DNA of 64,000 nucleotides from the NCBI GenBank assembly GCA_047967505.1, contig CM106540.1; one strand, 5' to 3'. The notes beneath the pieces are model-generated. The model worked only from the letters and a program-made list of their open reading frames with translations, did no database searches and was not told where the DNA came from. This stretch comes from Dipteris shenzhenensis. Lineage: Eukaryota > Polypodiophyta > Polypodiopsida > Gleicheniales. Below are positions 1-9,185 of this stretch, piece by piece (position 1 is the first letter of the stretch; each line of letters starts with the position of its first letter). Position numbers and translations under genes: made by a program.

Positions 1-908
1 TAAATGCCAAGTTGCATGAGGCCTTTGATATGAAGGATTTGGGACTTGCACGTCATATTCTTGGTATGTGCATCACGTGTGATTGGAGTAGGAAACTCCT
101 TTGGCTTTCACAGAAGAAGTATGTTACAAAAGTATTGCAGCATTTCAATATGGAGGGGGGGAAGGCAGTGAGTACTCCATTGCATCCATATGTGAAACTA
201 AGTCATACAGATAGTCCCAAATTAGATGAGGAGAAGGCCATGACGGCCAAGGTTCCTTATGCATCAGCAGTTGGGAGTCTTATGTATGCTATGATAGCTA
301 CTAGACTAGACATTGCATTTGCAGTGGGAGTTGTTAGCCGGTATATGGCTAATCCAGGAAAGAGGCATTGGGAGGCAGTTAAGTGCATCATGAGGTACAT
401 GAAGGGCACCAAGGAGATGTGCATTTGCTTTGGTAGAGGAGACATGTGTGTACTTGGGTACATAGATTCAGACTATGCAGGGCATGTGGATAGTAGGAGA
501 TCCACTTCTAGTTATGTGTTCACCTTTGCAGGTGGTGCAATGTCGTGAATGTCTCACACACAGAAGTGCATTGCTTTGTCTACCACAGAGGCTGAGTATG
601 TTGCAGCCACAAGGGGTTGCAAGGAGGCTATATGGCTTGATCGGCTAGTGGGAGATTTGGGGATTCATACAAGTGTACCGACATTGTATACTGATTCCAT
701 GAGTGCTATTCAGTTAGCATGGAATCCGGTCTTTCATGTAAAGACCAAACACATTGAGGTCAGGTACCATTTCATTAGGAAGGTACTGAAGGACAAGCGC
801 ATAGAGCTTGTCAAGGTTGATATAGATGATAACCCTACAAATATGCTGACGAAGAGTCTACCAAGTCAGCAGTTTGAGTATTGTCGTGTATTGATTGGCA
901 TTGGATAG
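1..908 (+). pseudogene. copia-1 pol: RT C-terminus and RNase H, one internal stop
   Basis: The frame is read from base 3. It contains the copia signatures FDMKDLG, MEGGKAVSTPL, GSLMYAMIATRLDIAFAVG and GYIDSDYAGHVDSRRSTS, then the RNase H block ALSTTEAEYVAATRGCKEAIW, and DSMSAIQLAWNP with a KTKHIEVRYHFIR stretch near the end. The RT catalytic YVDD box is upstream of the window. A TGA at 546-548 interrupts the block after GGAMS, where copia proteins normally carry Trp, so a TGG codon has probably become TGA. The frame resumes at once and ends at the TAG at 906-908. Apart from this stop the region is well preserved. Function when intact: reverse transcription and removal of the RNA template. Confidence 0.85.
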
Positions 909-950
909 TATGCTCACTGGTTGTTCTCCCTTAAAGGCACATTGTCCTTT

Positions 951-961
951 AAGTGGGAGGT
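951..961 (+). other. Polypurine tract of copia-1
   Basis: The tract AAGTGGGAGGT lies directly before the LTR start TGTGGGGGTT. The same tract precedes the LTR of copia-2 at 8190-8199. It would prime plus-strand DNA synthesis. Confidence 0.65.
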
Positions 962-1131
962 TGTGGGGGTTAAAGGTCACTGTGCCTTTACCCCGGTTAT
1001 GTACAATACTCAAACACATATATAAATGAATGAAAAAGAAGATTAGGGTGTTTTGCACCCACCAAAACTTGTGTGGCTCTCTGTTTCTCTCTCTCCCTCT
1101 TCAGTTCTTTCTTCCGTTGAGAGCACTCTCA
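962..1131 (+). repeat. 3' LTR of copia-1 (about 170 bp)
   Basis: It starts with TGTGGGGG after the polypurine tract and ends with CTCTCA, so it has the TG...CA form. A TATA-like box (ATATATAAAT) lies near 1018-1027. The right boundary is supported because similarity to element A's LTR starts at the next bases (AAGCAACGT, also near 20046). The left copy is outside the window, so the LTR pair cannot be compared. Confidence 0.6.
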
Positions 1132-1898
1132 AAAGCAACGTGGACATGTTATATGTTCCAGTTGCAAGTGTCTCGTGTGAGTTAAGCCTCACCACTCCAA
1201 GTTTTGAGCCTCGTTCATAGGGTTCGAATCCCTAATGACTTAAGGCGTGAGGGCGCTCTAGGAGTTTGAGCCCCAAATTGCTTAAGTCTTGGAGGTGCGA
1301 GACTAACACAAGCACTATTTGGGAGCCGGGAACACCTCCTAATGCATTGTCCAAGCACTCTAATATGGTTAACACAAGTGCTATTTCTGCTAGTAGGGAG
1401 AGATGGAAAGAATAGCAATATGCCTTGGCATCCTATAGGCCCAAGAGCCTTTGGTTGTAAAAGAGATGGAGAGTGCTAAAAGGAAAAGGGTTGGCCCTCC
1501 CTTCAAAAGGTTACATGTGTAAAAGGCCAAAGTGTTGACTTTGGTCTTCATTGTTGTTTGCACAAGTTTGAATACAAGCTCCCTCTTCTCTTCCAAGAGA
1601 GTGTTTTGGGTGTTCCCTTGTTTCCATTGTGGTGCCCTTGTGTTTTCCACTCCATCCCCCTTCACTCTCCTCTTCCCTTCTCCTTCTCCTTCTTCCTCCC
1701 TTCTCCCCTCTCTTCTCCCCTCTCTCCCTTCCCTCTTTCTCTCGTGGAAACACATTGCAATGATCCGGAGACCACGTGAGTGACACTTGTGGATGGCTCA
1801 TGCCTTGCATTGCTCTCACAAGGAGTAGCTTGGAGTGGAGGCTCCATCGGCATCTCTTCAACATCCCCATGACACGAGTCACCGTCGAGACCCACACA
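1132..1898 (+). repeat. 5' LTR of element A, right-hand 767 bp
   Basis: It is about 94% identical by eye to 20046-20819, with a few small indels, and ends at the same CCCACACA. The TATA box seen in the other copy (TATAAAAGG) is TGTAAAAGG here at 1518-1526, so this promoter is probably weakened. A pyrimidine-rich stretch (1650-1745) follows. The left 340 bp of the LTR is missing because copia-1 occupies that position. Confidence 0.7.
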
Positions 1899-1902
1899 TT
1901 TT

Positions 1903-1920
1903 TGGCACCACTGTCGAGGA
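1903..1920 (+). other. Primer-binding site of element A
   Basis: TGGCACCACTGTCGAGGA lies four bases after the LTR end. It resembles the TGGCGCCGTTGCCGGGG-type PBS of plant Tat/Athila gypsy elements (tRNA-Asp primed in the literature as I recall it), with several C/G positions changed to T/A. The relation is from memory and inference, not a search. Confidence 0.5.
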
Positions 1921-3419
1921 GAAAAGGTATGCTTTTGCATTGCACTTGTCTTCCTTCATTATTTACCCATTACACAAAGTTGGAGCTTTGTTAATGGAGT
2001 TGTAGGAGAAGAAAGAGTGAAGGACCGAGAGTTGTGGGTGAAAAAGTAGAAAATCTATCATTTTGTGTTGGAAGACCATTTTGGAGCATTTGAAGTAGTA
2101 TCCCGTCGGTCAAGCCACATTGACCCAGCATGATAGCACTATCCTACTAGTCAAGCCATGTTGACCCAGCACGATAGCCATATCTTGCCGCCCTAACCTC
2201 TGACCATGGCCTAACCCATTGCCTTGATTAAATGCATGTCAGAGTTAGCTATCCAGCTAACCTGAGAGTCGTTGACCGGTGGCCTTAGAGTTATGCCACC
2301 GACCATTTCCATCTTGTTATTCCACCGATCATCGCTCTTCTAGTATCCCACCACTTAGTGTGATACCCTACCCCCGTGCCTATGGTCATATCCATATTTT
2401 GTAGTTCATCGCGTTACGCCTATCATGCCATCCATCGCTATTTTTATTCCATCGCCCGTCATAATTTTTACTCTGCCACCTGTCCCTATAATTATTCTAC
2501 CGTTCATCATGTTATGCTTGACACCAGCCATTGCTATCTTTGATCCCCATTCCCATTGCTATAACCATATCACCAACTGGTGCATTGATCCTTATCCCGC
2601 TGACCTAACCTCTAATTACGGCCTTATCCATCGCCTTGATTAAATGCATGTCAGAGTTATCTATCCTGCTGACCTGACAATCGTTGATCCATGGCCTTAG
2701 AGCAATCCCATCGACCGTTTCCATCTTGTTATTTTGCCAATCGTTGTTGTTCCAATATCCCATCGCCGATGTGATACCTTACCCTCGTGCCCATGGTCAT
2801 ATCCGTATTCTGTCATTCGTCACATTATGCCTATCATGTTGTCTATCACTATTTTTATTCCATCGCCCATTGCTAGCTTCGATCCCCATGCCCGTCACTA
2901 TAACTATACCATCAACTGGTGCATTGATCCTTATCTTGCCAACCCCTTATCCCGGCATCCATTGTCTTAACTTTATCCCTACAGTCATAGGGATACCCCT
3001 TGCATCTTATCCTGCCAAGAACATGGCAAAGCTTTTCTGCTGATCAGTGCAATACATCTACTCTATCGTCCGTCGCATTTCGCTCACTCGACCACCCATT
3101 GCTATAATCATCCCATTGCCCGTTGCTATACCAGTATCTCTTCATCTGATGCGATACCCTATCCCTATGACCGTTGCCATAGAGGTATCCCCATGACCAT
3201 TGGGATACCTCTGGGGTAGCCCAAAAATTTTAAAAATTCCAGAACCTCAATTCAACCTAAGTGTGCCTAATTAGAGGCCTCCCACATGCACTTGAGGTCC
3301 ATGAGAATTTTGCCCAAGGATCCCATGCCGGAAGATAGTGCTTCAAGCTATGCTCAGCCCACACTTTGCCCTAGCTAGGAATCTAGAAGCATGATTCCTA
3401 GCCCCCACTTGTTAATAGA
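1921..3419 (+). other. Leader region without recognisable genes; contains tandem repeats
   Basis: No retroviral domain is visible. Two short units of GTCAAGCCA..TTGACCCAGCA..GATAGC occur at 2109-2137 and 2150-2178 (41-bp spacing). A larger 412-bp tandem duplication occupies most of 2221-3045. Short open frames here are rich in Ile, Pro and His and follow the repeat; they are not credible genes. From about 3230 the composition changes towards the gag of element B. Confidence 0.55.
2221..3045 (+). repeat. 412-bp tandem duplication (two copies)
   Basis: The string GCCTTGATTAAATGCATGTC occurs at 2221 and again at 2633, followed in both by CAGAGTTA, a ...GACCTGA... stretch, CCATGGCCTTAGAG-like and TTCCATCTTGTTATT sequence, and GTGATACC. 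The units are diverged, with many transitions. Inside each unit a short degenerate motif (CCAT(C/T)GCC(C/T)GT, CCATTGCTAT) recurs and continues to about 3200, so the larger repeat may be built from a smaller one. Confidence 0.7.
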
Positions 3420-4860
3420 CCCCCGACAAGAAGATCTATCTAGCTCCGATGAGACAGAGAGCTTAGACAAACTAATGTAAGACCCCTCGGGTCCAAGGGC
3501 CTATGAAGCCCCATTAACTAGTGTGGCCTCTCCCAACTCTCCTGCACCTTCGCTGGCATCCAAGCTGAGAGGTACATTGTCCAACATGTTTGGACGTCTA
3601 GGTCGAATAGAGTCAGTAGACATGGAGAACCCCTTCATCGGCATGTCTGTAGGAAGGGAAGGTTAGCAACATCTAGCTCTCGAACCACAAACCCGAATGG
3701 AAACCACCTTCGCAGGCCCAGGACCCTCCACCTATACGAGACCTCCCCAATGGGAAAACATAGATGATGAAGATCCATGGATTAGGGAGTTCATAAGGCA
3801 AGACCCCAGCCAGGGAGGATGCTAGGAACTTCCAAGGGCAAACGCCTTATGAACCCCCAACAGTCCAGGTGCCACCAACCTTCATCAATTATGGGGCACC
3901 ATAGTTTCCACCTTATCGCCCATTGCATGGAACTAATGTACCCATGTCCCAAGAGTACATCCCTATCCATCCATACCCATTGCACCGATGAATGCAGGCC
4001 TTGGCACATCTGTTCTCATGTCAGTACCAGCAACTATGTGGATACCACCACTTGGGCCAATAGCCCTACGTCCTGTTAGGCCCCCATCAACACCACCTCC
4101 GCTAGCCGCTCAAACAGTGTTAACTGATGAGGCAATGTGCATCTTGGTGAATGCCCTAGGAAGGGGGGCCACACCACCTCCACCCGCCCCAGTGTTTTCT
4201 TTAGGGATTGCGAATCCCTCCAGGAGCTGACCCATAGCAATCTCCAAGTTAATGACCAAGTTCCTTGGAGAAGGAAACCGGGTCTCCCACGTGTAATGAT
4301 TTGAGCGAATTTGCAAAGTTTTTGGTGCTCCTGGAAACCTAGAAATGCCCAATGCATTTGGTCTCAACTGGGATGGCAAAGCAGGCCAATGGTATAGGGC
4401 TCTTACTCCAGAAGAGAAAATCAATTGGGAGACATTGAGAAAGGCCTTCATTGTGGGGTTCACCCCCAACGGCCATAAATGGAGCCCAATTAATCAGTTA
4501 TATGGAGTAAAGCACAATGATAAGGAATCCATAAGGGATTACATTGCCAAGATCAAGCACCTCAATGCCCACTGTGAACCGTACGAGCAGATGAGTGACG
4601 AATGACTATTGCCTCGCTTCCTTGTCGGATTGGCAGACCCGAAGCTGCACGACCACCTCATGGTGATGAGTCCTACCTCCTTTGATCTATGCAGCAAGGT
4701 GGCCATCCGCATATGCGACAACATGATGGACAGGGCAAATTTGGATAAAACCCTGGATCCCTTAGAATTAGCTCCATTAATTAGGTCTTCAAGTGTAGAA
4801 ACAATCAAGAAGGAGACCAATGAGCCCAAGGGCTTGGATATGAGTGAGCTAGCCTCCAAT
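3420..4860 (+). pseudogene. Gag of gypsy element B
   Basis: The N-terminal part reads through SSDETESLDKLM, then FGRLGRIESVDMENPFIGMS and a proline-rich segment. The capsid part follows (4251-4860), with KVFGAPGNLEMPNAFGLNW, QWYRALTPEEKINWETL and the conserved FIVGFTP-x-SIRDYIAKIKHLNAHCEP pattern of plant gypsy gag. In-frame stops occur at TAA 3478, TAG 3664, TAA/TGA near 4293-4298 and TGA 4603-4605. Several fall where Gln is expected. The same gag is recognisable in element C near 50.3 kb (SLRDYIAQIKNLNSQCEP). When intact it would form the virus-like particle. It is clearly non-functional here. Confidence 0.75.
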
Positions 4861-5300
4861 CTGCTAGATCAGCTAGGCCAACATTGGAGGATAGGAACCT
4901 CCAAGGAGGTCAAGCAGACCCATCTAGTAGTAAAGTTAATCGATGGGGGAACTGTCGAGCCGTTGGGAGTGCTTATTGGCATAAACATTAAGGTATTTGG
5001 ATTTATGAACCCCATCAGATTTGTAGTCATGGACTTCACTCGGTAGCTAGGATATGAAGCTATCCTAGGCAAGACCTTCTTGCAAATGTCCTAACTCGTG
5101 TACGACTGGAGTAATGATAACCTCTACTTGCAGCACGAGGAGAAAACCATGAGAGTGGACTTGCACACCTACAAGGCCCACCCATTATCAAGACACCTTT
5201 TTGCCGTAGAATCCAACACCACCACCCGAACTACCTCCATGAAGCTATTCCAACCATGTGACAAGGAAGACAATGAGAAGGAGTCTGATGAATTCTAGTA
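4861..5300 (+). pseudogene. Gypsy B aspartic protease remnant and linker
   Basis: The pattern KLIDGGTVEPLGVL, then NPIRFVVMDF and a GYEAILGKTFL box match the C-terminal half of a retroviral-type protease. The usual D-S/T-G active-site half is not visible, and no zinc knuckle is seen between gag and this point, so a deletion is likely near 4860-4910. TAG (5044-5046) and TAA (near 5092) interrupt it, both where Gln would fit. The downstream YDWSNDNLYLQHE block ends the recognisable part; an acidic linker follows to 5298. Confidence 0.55.
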
Positions 5301-6001
5301 TGCACCTCTCCCCAAACTAGAATTCTCATAGAACTGGATGCACATCTTAGCCAACATACATGTCCCAGAGAGAGTAGGGATTCAGATCACCATCCCAGAG
5401 CTCGAGAGTCTGACCTCGGTGGTTCCCTTATCAATGTTTAACATGCTCAAACCTCGAGAGGTGGGCAAGGAACCATGAGGGCAAAATCATATCTCCACTG
5501 GCTATCATATGTGGGTGCCATGACTGCTCATCAGGAATTCTCCTCCAATTGGGAAACCAGGGTGAGTAAGATAACTTTTCCCGTTGGCTCTATAAGCACA
5601 ACAGAAGAGCCCCCTTTAGGTCCCAAACCCCTTGTATCCAAAGGCATAGCTAAGACCAAAAGGACCATGGCTACGATAGAAATAACGGAGGAAATTGAAG
5701 AAAAAGAGGACCTATGGTAGGTACTAGCCCATTACAAGGCCTACACAATTGAGGATCGTAAGATCTTATACCAACAAGCCAAAAGGTTTCGAGAAGACAG
5801 ATGCTCTCAAGAATATGATGGACTAGCCCTGATCAAGGAGGTAAACCTAGCCCCAGAAGGGCAGGACCCCCAACCCGTATTCATCACCGACAATATGATG
5901 GACTAGCCCTATCAAGGAGGTAAACCTAGCCCCGGAAGGGCAGGACCTTAATAGCTCTCCTACAAGAGTACAAGGAGTGCATGGCCTAGAAGCACACCGA
6001 C
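5301..6001 (+). other. Degenerate linker between protease and RT of gypsy B
   Basis: Broken reading frames have the charged, Pro-rich look of the spacer between protease and RT in this family, but no domain is recognisable. It contains an 80-bp-period tandem duplication: 5812-5868 and 5892-5947 share AATATGATGGACTAGCCCT and the following 37 bases, the second copy lacking one base. Confidence 0.5.
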
Positions 6002-6452
6002 ATGAAAGGGGTGCCTACAAAAGTAGTGCAGCACACTATTCCCATGCTAGATGATGCTAGGCCGGTACATCAATGTCCCTATCCTATGAATCCCAAATAC
6101 ACACTCATAGTGAGGGAAGAAATCCAGAAACTCATAGATGCGGGATTCATCTATGAGATTGAGCATACGGACTGGGTATCTCCCATCCTAATAGTCCTAA
6201 GGAAAAATGGAAAAATTAGAGTATGTATGGATTTGAAAAAGGTTAATGCCACCACTAGACATGGCCACTATCCTTTGCCATTAACGGAACATGTTCTAGA
6301 AAGGGTAGTCGGAAAGGAAGCTTATAGCTTCCTAGATGAACTTTTGACTTACAACCAAGTGTCGATTGCCCTACAAGATCAACATAAAACTGCCCTCACA
6401 ACTGAGTTAGGTGTGTATGCAGCCAGGGTGATGATATTCTGATTAACCATAG
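6002..6452 (+). pseudogene. Gypsy B reverse transcriptase, N-terminal half
   Basis: Typical gypsy RT blocks are present: VQHTIPMLDDARPVHQCPY, VREEIQKLIDAGFIYEIEH, WVSPILIVLRKNGKIRVCMD, NATTRHGHYPLPLTEHVLE and KEAYSFLDELLTYNQVSIA. The sequence reaches the GVYAARVM block. A TGA at 6440-6442 follows, in the position of the Gly of the usual PFGL motif. The catalytic DD loop, thumb, RNase H and integrase are absent because copia sequence begins immediately after. Two substitutions are notable: the FSGYNQ motif reads LLTYNQ, and PFGL reads IF-stop-L. Confidence 0.85.
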
Positions 6453-7159
6453 GTAATGCTGAAAATCAGTCAGGAAAGAAGCTATTGAGCTTGATGACTA
6501 ATGGTGATGCAGAGTTTACCTCTCCTAGATTTCAGCATCTATGTGATACACTTGGTATCAGGAGGGTGTTAACCACTCCTCATCTTTCTGCTCACGATGC
6601 CTTGGCAGAAGGCATAAATCAGATTCTATTGGACAGGATTTGTAGCATGCTACGGTATGTCAGTCTTACCGAATGCTATTGGGCTGAGGCATGTAAGACA
6701 GCTGCATACTTGCTTAACAGGTCACCCAGGAGATCTCTGAATGGTAGAGTGCCATTTGACTTCTTGACAGGCAGGGCACCATGTTATGAGCATTTACGTG
6801 TGTTTGGCTACGAGGCTTATGCTCATGGTTCCCGATCGAGGAGGTGTATCTTCCTTGGATACAGTGAGTCCAATGAGGACTACAGGTTATGGGATTCTTC
6901 AACTAGAGAGTTGATACACAGCCATAATGTCTATTTCAGAGAGGATGCTATGTTTAGACAGCCCAGGACTGTGGATAGCAGGAGAGTGGTGTTCCAGGAG
7001 GGTGTAAGTGCACTGATACCTCCGAATTCTTTGCAGGGGCAGCCCATATCCCTTGGAGTGGGAGGTTTTTCTCACAGTGAGCAGGTTATAAAGTTGGGAC
7101 AACAACGATTACTTCCTGATTTTGGTCAGAGACAATCAGATGTCTCAAGTATTCCATAG
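6453..7159 (+). pseudogene. copia-2 integrase, C-terminal part
   Basis: The frame opens with AENQSGKK, which corresponds to the ENQTGKK block before the second catalytic Asp of copia integrase. The usual TDNGGEF reads TNGDAEF, so the catalytic Asp position holds Asn. Then come CDTLGIRRVLTTPH, an AEGINQ stretch around the catalytic Glu, YWAEACKTAAYLLNRSP, the LRVFGYEAYAH block and RCIFLGYSESNEDYRLWD. The frame is open for 224 codons to the TAG at 7157-7159, long for a dead copy. The N-terminal HHCC and first Asp are missing. Confidence 0.8.
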
Positions 7160-7171
7160 GTTTATACTCCT

Positions 7172-8108
7172 ATGGAGATTGTTGATGCATCTTCTATGGA
7201 AAGTTACAATTTGCTCCTAGGATGCGGAGTGCCTCTTGCAGATGAGGATGAGGCTATGCATGGTGAGGAGGATACCTTGGCTAATGATGCCCGGTATGAT
7301 CCATTGGCTGGTTATGCCAGGACAGATGTGGTTTCTACAATTATTGACTCGGGTCATATTGCGCATGGGCAGAAATCATTGATGTGTTTGCTTCGTAAGT
7401 GCCTCCATGGCCAGAAGCAATCCCCTCTAGCTTGGCTTCATAGGTTTGATACCATTATGAGAGCTCAAGATGTGATGTGCAGTGAGACAGGTTATGGTCT
7501 CAGTATTCAGGAGGTTGCTATCCTTCTGAGGTTACTTGCCATATGGTTCCTTATGGACAAGGATGCTTTGCAGTGGGAGCTGCATGGTCTTGATGATGTT
7601 TGTCAGATACTTGGTTGTTTCAGTATGGAGAGGGGGAAGTTACTGAGTACTCCATTGCCTGTATTGGCTTCATACTTGAAACACAGCAGGTTTGATGATC
7701 ACAGATTAGTTGAGCAGCAAGTTATGGTTGATATGGCAGCCATAGTACTTCATGCATCCATGACTGTGTTGAGACTTGGTTCTCACATGTTTGCCATTGC
7801 GGCTACACTTCCAGTTCTTTGCAGGTGATACAGGTCGGGTAGACCAACAGAGGTCTATTGTAGGTTATGTGCTTATGGTCACAGGTGCTACAGAGACATT
7901 TTCTCTGCATAGTGATAGTTCAGGTGCTATGGACTTAGCACAGGAGCACGTGGTGGTGAGAGTTCACTCTCCCAGTGAGATCTGGCATGAGATCTTGGTT
8001 GACAGGCATCTACAACTTGTCATTTTCTATCCTGCAAACCTGATGTCTGCTAGCAGCTTATCCTCTATGTACTTTGCACATTGTAAAGTGCCGATGGGCA
8101 TAGGATGA
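7172..8108 (+). pseudogene. copia-2 reverse transcriptase/RNase H, heavily degraded
   Basis: RT is represented by CLHGQKQSPLAWLHRFD (the family pattern is SLYGLKQSPRxWxxRFD) and SMERGKLLSTPLPV. The YVDD box and most of the palm are lost by internal deletion. RNase H survives as HSDSSGAMDLAQEH, EIWHEILVDRHLQLVIFYPANLMSA and the C-terminal MGIG. Two overlapping frames are needed (7172-7828 and 7776-8108), so at least one frameshift lies near 7800. It corresponds block by block to copia-1 at 150-908. Confidence 0.7.
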
Positions 8109-8189
8109 TGGTCTGGTCATCTTGTTTTTCAGCCTATGGCTGATTGTATTATATGTGTACTATACTCCCTTAAAGGCACACTGCCTTTA

Positions 8190-8344
8190 AGTGGGAGGTT
8201 GTTGGGGTAAAGGGCAGTGTGCCCACCCACTTGTACAGTGCCCATGTATACTCATATATATATGATAGAGGAATAAGCTGGAGTAGCTTTTGCTCCACCA
8301 CTTTTGGTGTCTCCTATCCCTTTGTGTGTGCTCTCCTCTCCCAC
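8190..8344 (+). repeat. copia-2 polypurine tract and 3' LTR (right end uncertain)
   Basis: AGTGGGAGGT ends at 8199 and the LTR starts at 8200 with TGTTGGGGTAAAGGG, parallel to copia-1. A TATA-like ATATATATATG lies near 8255. The end at 8344 (CTCTCCCACA) is a guess from the TG...CA rule and the similar length of the copia-1 LTR. Confidence 0.5.
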
Positions 8345-8442
8345 ACTTTTCCCCCATCCCTCCCTCCATTTCCCCCCCACCCCCCCTCCATCTCCACCAC
8401 CCTTTCCCCTCCCACCCTCTCCCTCCACCACCATCCTCTCTT

Positions 8443-8537
<95 letters not shown>

Positions 8538-8986
8538 ATTCCCCCCTACTCTCTCACTCTAACCCCCCCTCGCCAGCTGCTCCACGCACCTAAAACTAAC
8601 TAAAAATCTATACTGAGCAAGGGCCTTAAGGCCCTTGCTATAAGGGCCAATGCCCGCCGACCACAGGTAGCGCCCGTGTGTAGCGCTAGCCCTGCCAACA
8701 ACAGAGTTGCCAACGGTGACACCCACCCACCCTTGCCACCTCCTCCTCGTGCTGAGACGATGCCCCCATCACCGCCCACTCACCCCCGTTGCCCCCTTCC
8801 CCCCCACCCTCCCCGTGCCATCTACCCTCCCCTCCCCCCCACCCTCCTCGCCCCTCCCCTCCACCCTCCACCCCCCCGCCACTGCGAAACACCCCCCCCA
8901 CCCTCATCACTCCCTCCACCTCCCTCCCGTCCCCTCTGTTCAACCCCCCCCGCCCCGTTGAAATCCCCCCCCCCAACTTTTTTAAT

Positions 8987-8990
<4 letters not shown>
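8345..8990. repeat. Polypyrimidine-rich region with (TC)n tract
   Basis: The + strand is almost pure C/T from 8345 to 8575, including a (TC)n run at 8447-8533, and again C-rich from 8715 to 8975 with C runs of 6-8. Between them (8580-8700) is ordinary sequence with a short palindromic element (AAGGGCCTTAAGGCCCTTGC near 8619). Open frames of Ser-Leu, Pro-His or Gly-Glu repeats arise only from the composition. Confidence 0.8.

Positions 8991-9022
<32 letters not shown>
8991..9022. repeat. (TA)n microsatellite
   Basis: About 15 uninterrupted TA units follow the C-rich block. Confidence 0.95.
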
Positions 9023-9029
9023 CTAAACG

Positions 9030-9185
9030 TAACCCTAGGTTAGGTTAGTTTAACCCAAGTTAGGTTAGGTTAGTCTAACTTAGTTAGGTTTAACCTAGGT
9101 TAGTTACTAACAATTAGGTTAGTTTAACTAACCTTTTGTTAGTAACTAACTGTAGTTAGTGAAGCTAGTTAGGATAACCTCCTAG
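9030..9185. repeat. Degenerate GGTTAG/TAACC array
   Basis: About 155 bp is built from imperfect alternations of GGTTAG, GTTTAACC and TAGTTAACTAAC-like strings. It resembles a telomere-type repeat only loosely; the plant repeat TTTAGGG is not present in tandem. Both orientations of the motif occur, so the block can fold on itself. Confidence 0.7.

Larger units (their letters stand above)
1..1131 (+). mobile_element. Ty1/copia retrotransposon copia-1, 3' part (RT end, RNase H, PPT, 3' LTR)
   Basis: This is the 3' end of a copia element that continues off the left edge. It shows, in order, the C-terminal RT/connection region, RNase H, a polypurine tract and a short 3' LTR ending in CA. The sequence after 1131 matches the interior of element A's LTR, so copia-1 probably inserted into that LTR. 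Its 5' half and 5' LTR should lie left of the window. It belongs to the same family as copia-2 (6453-8344), which has the same PPT and LTR start. Confidence 0.8.
3420..6452 (+). mobile_element. Ty3/gypsy element B, truncated (gag, protease remnant, RT start)
   Basis: This gypsy fragment is distinct from element A by its gag, and of the same family as elements D (23.2 kb) and C (50.3 kb). It runs from the gag N-terminus to the middle of the RT palm, then changes abruptly into copia integrase sequence at about 6452. No LTR of its own is recognised. It is either a fragment nested in element A's leader or, less likely, the body belonging to the LTR at 1132-1898. Confidence 0.65.
6453..8344 (+). 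mobile_element. Ty1/copia retrotransposon copia-2, 5'-truncated
   Basis: It starts in the middle of the integrase core, fused to gypsy RT, and runs through degraded RT and RNase H to a polypurine tract and LTR. The C-terminal residues (KVPMGIG) and the PPT/LTR start match copia-1, so the two belong to one family. Copia-2 is much more diverged, with missing segments in RT. Confidence 0.75.

Noticed and set aside
12-908. Programmed readthrough of the copia-1 TGA
   Set aside because: The stop replaces a conserved Trp inside RNase H, not a gag-pol border, so it is a mutation.
1221-1231. tRNA gene
   Set aside because: Only a B-box-like string; no cloverleaf, acceptor stem or A box could be formed around it.
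1390-1945. Minus-strand frames rich in Arg, Glu and Gly
   Set aside because: They are the complement of the pyrimidine-rich part of the element A LTR and recur in the other LTR copy.
8219-8603. Open frames of Ser-Leu, Pro-His and similar repeats
   Set aside because: They are translations of (TC)n and C-rich simple sequence in several frames at once; no start context or homology.
8676-9026. Proline-rich open frame of 116 codons
   Set aside because: Produced by C-run sequence; the opposite strand is open as a Gly/Glu frame too.
9030-9185. Interstitial telomere
   Set aside because: No tandem TTTAGGG or TTAGGG units; motif and spacing are irregular and present in both orientations.
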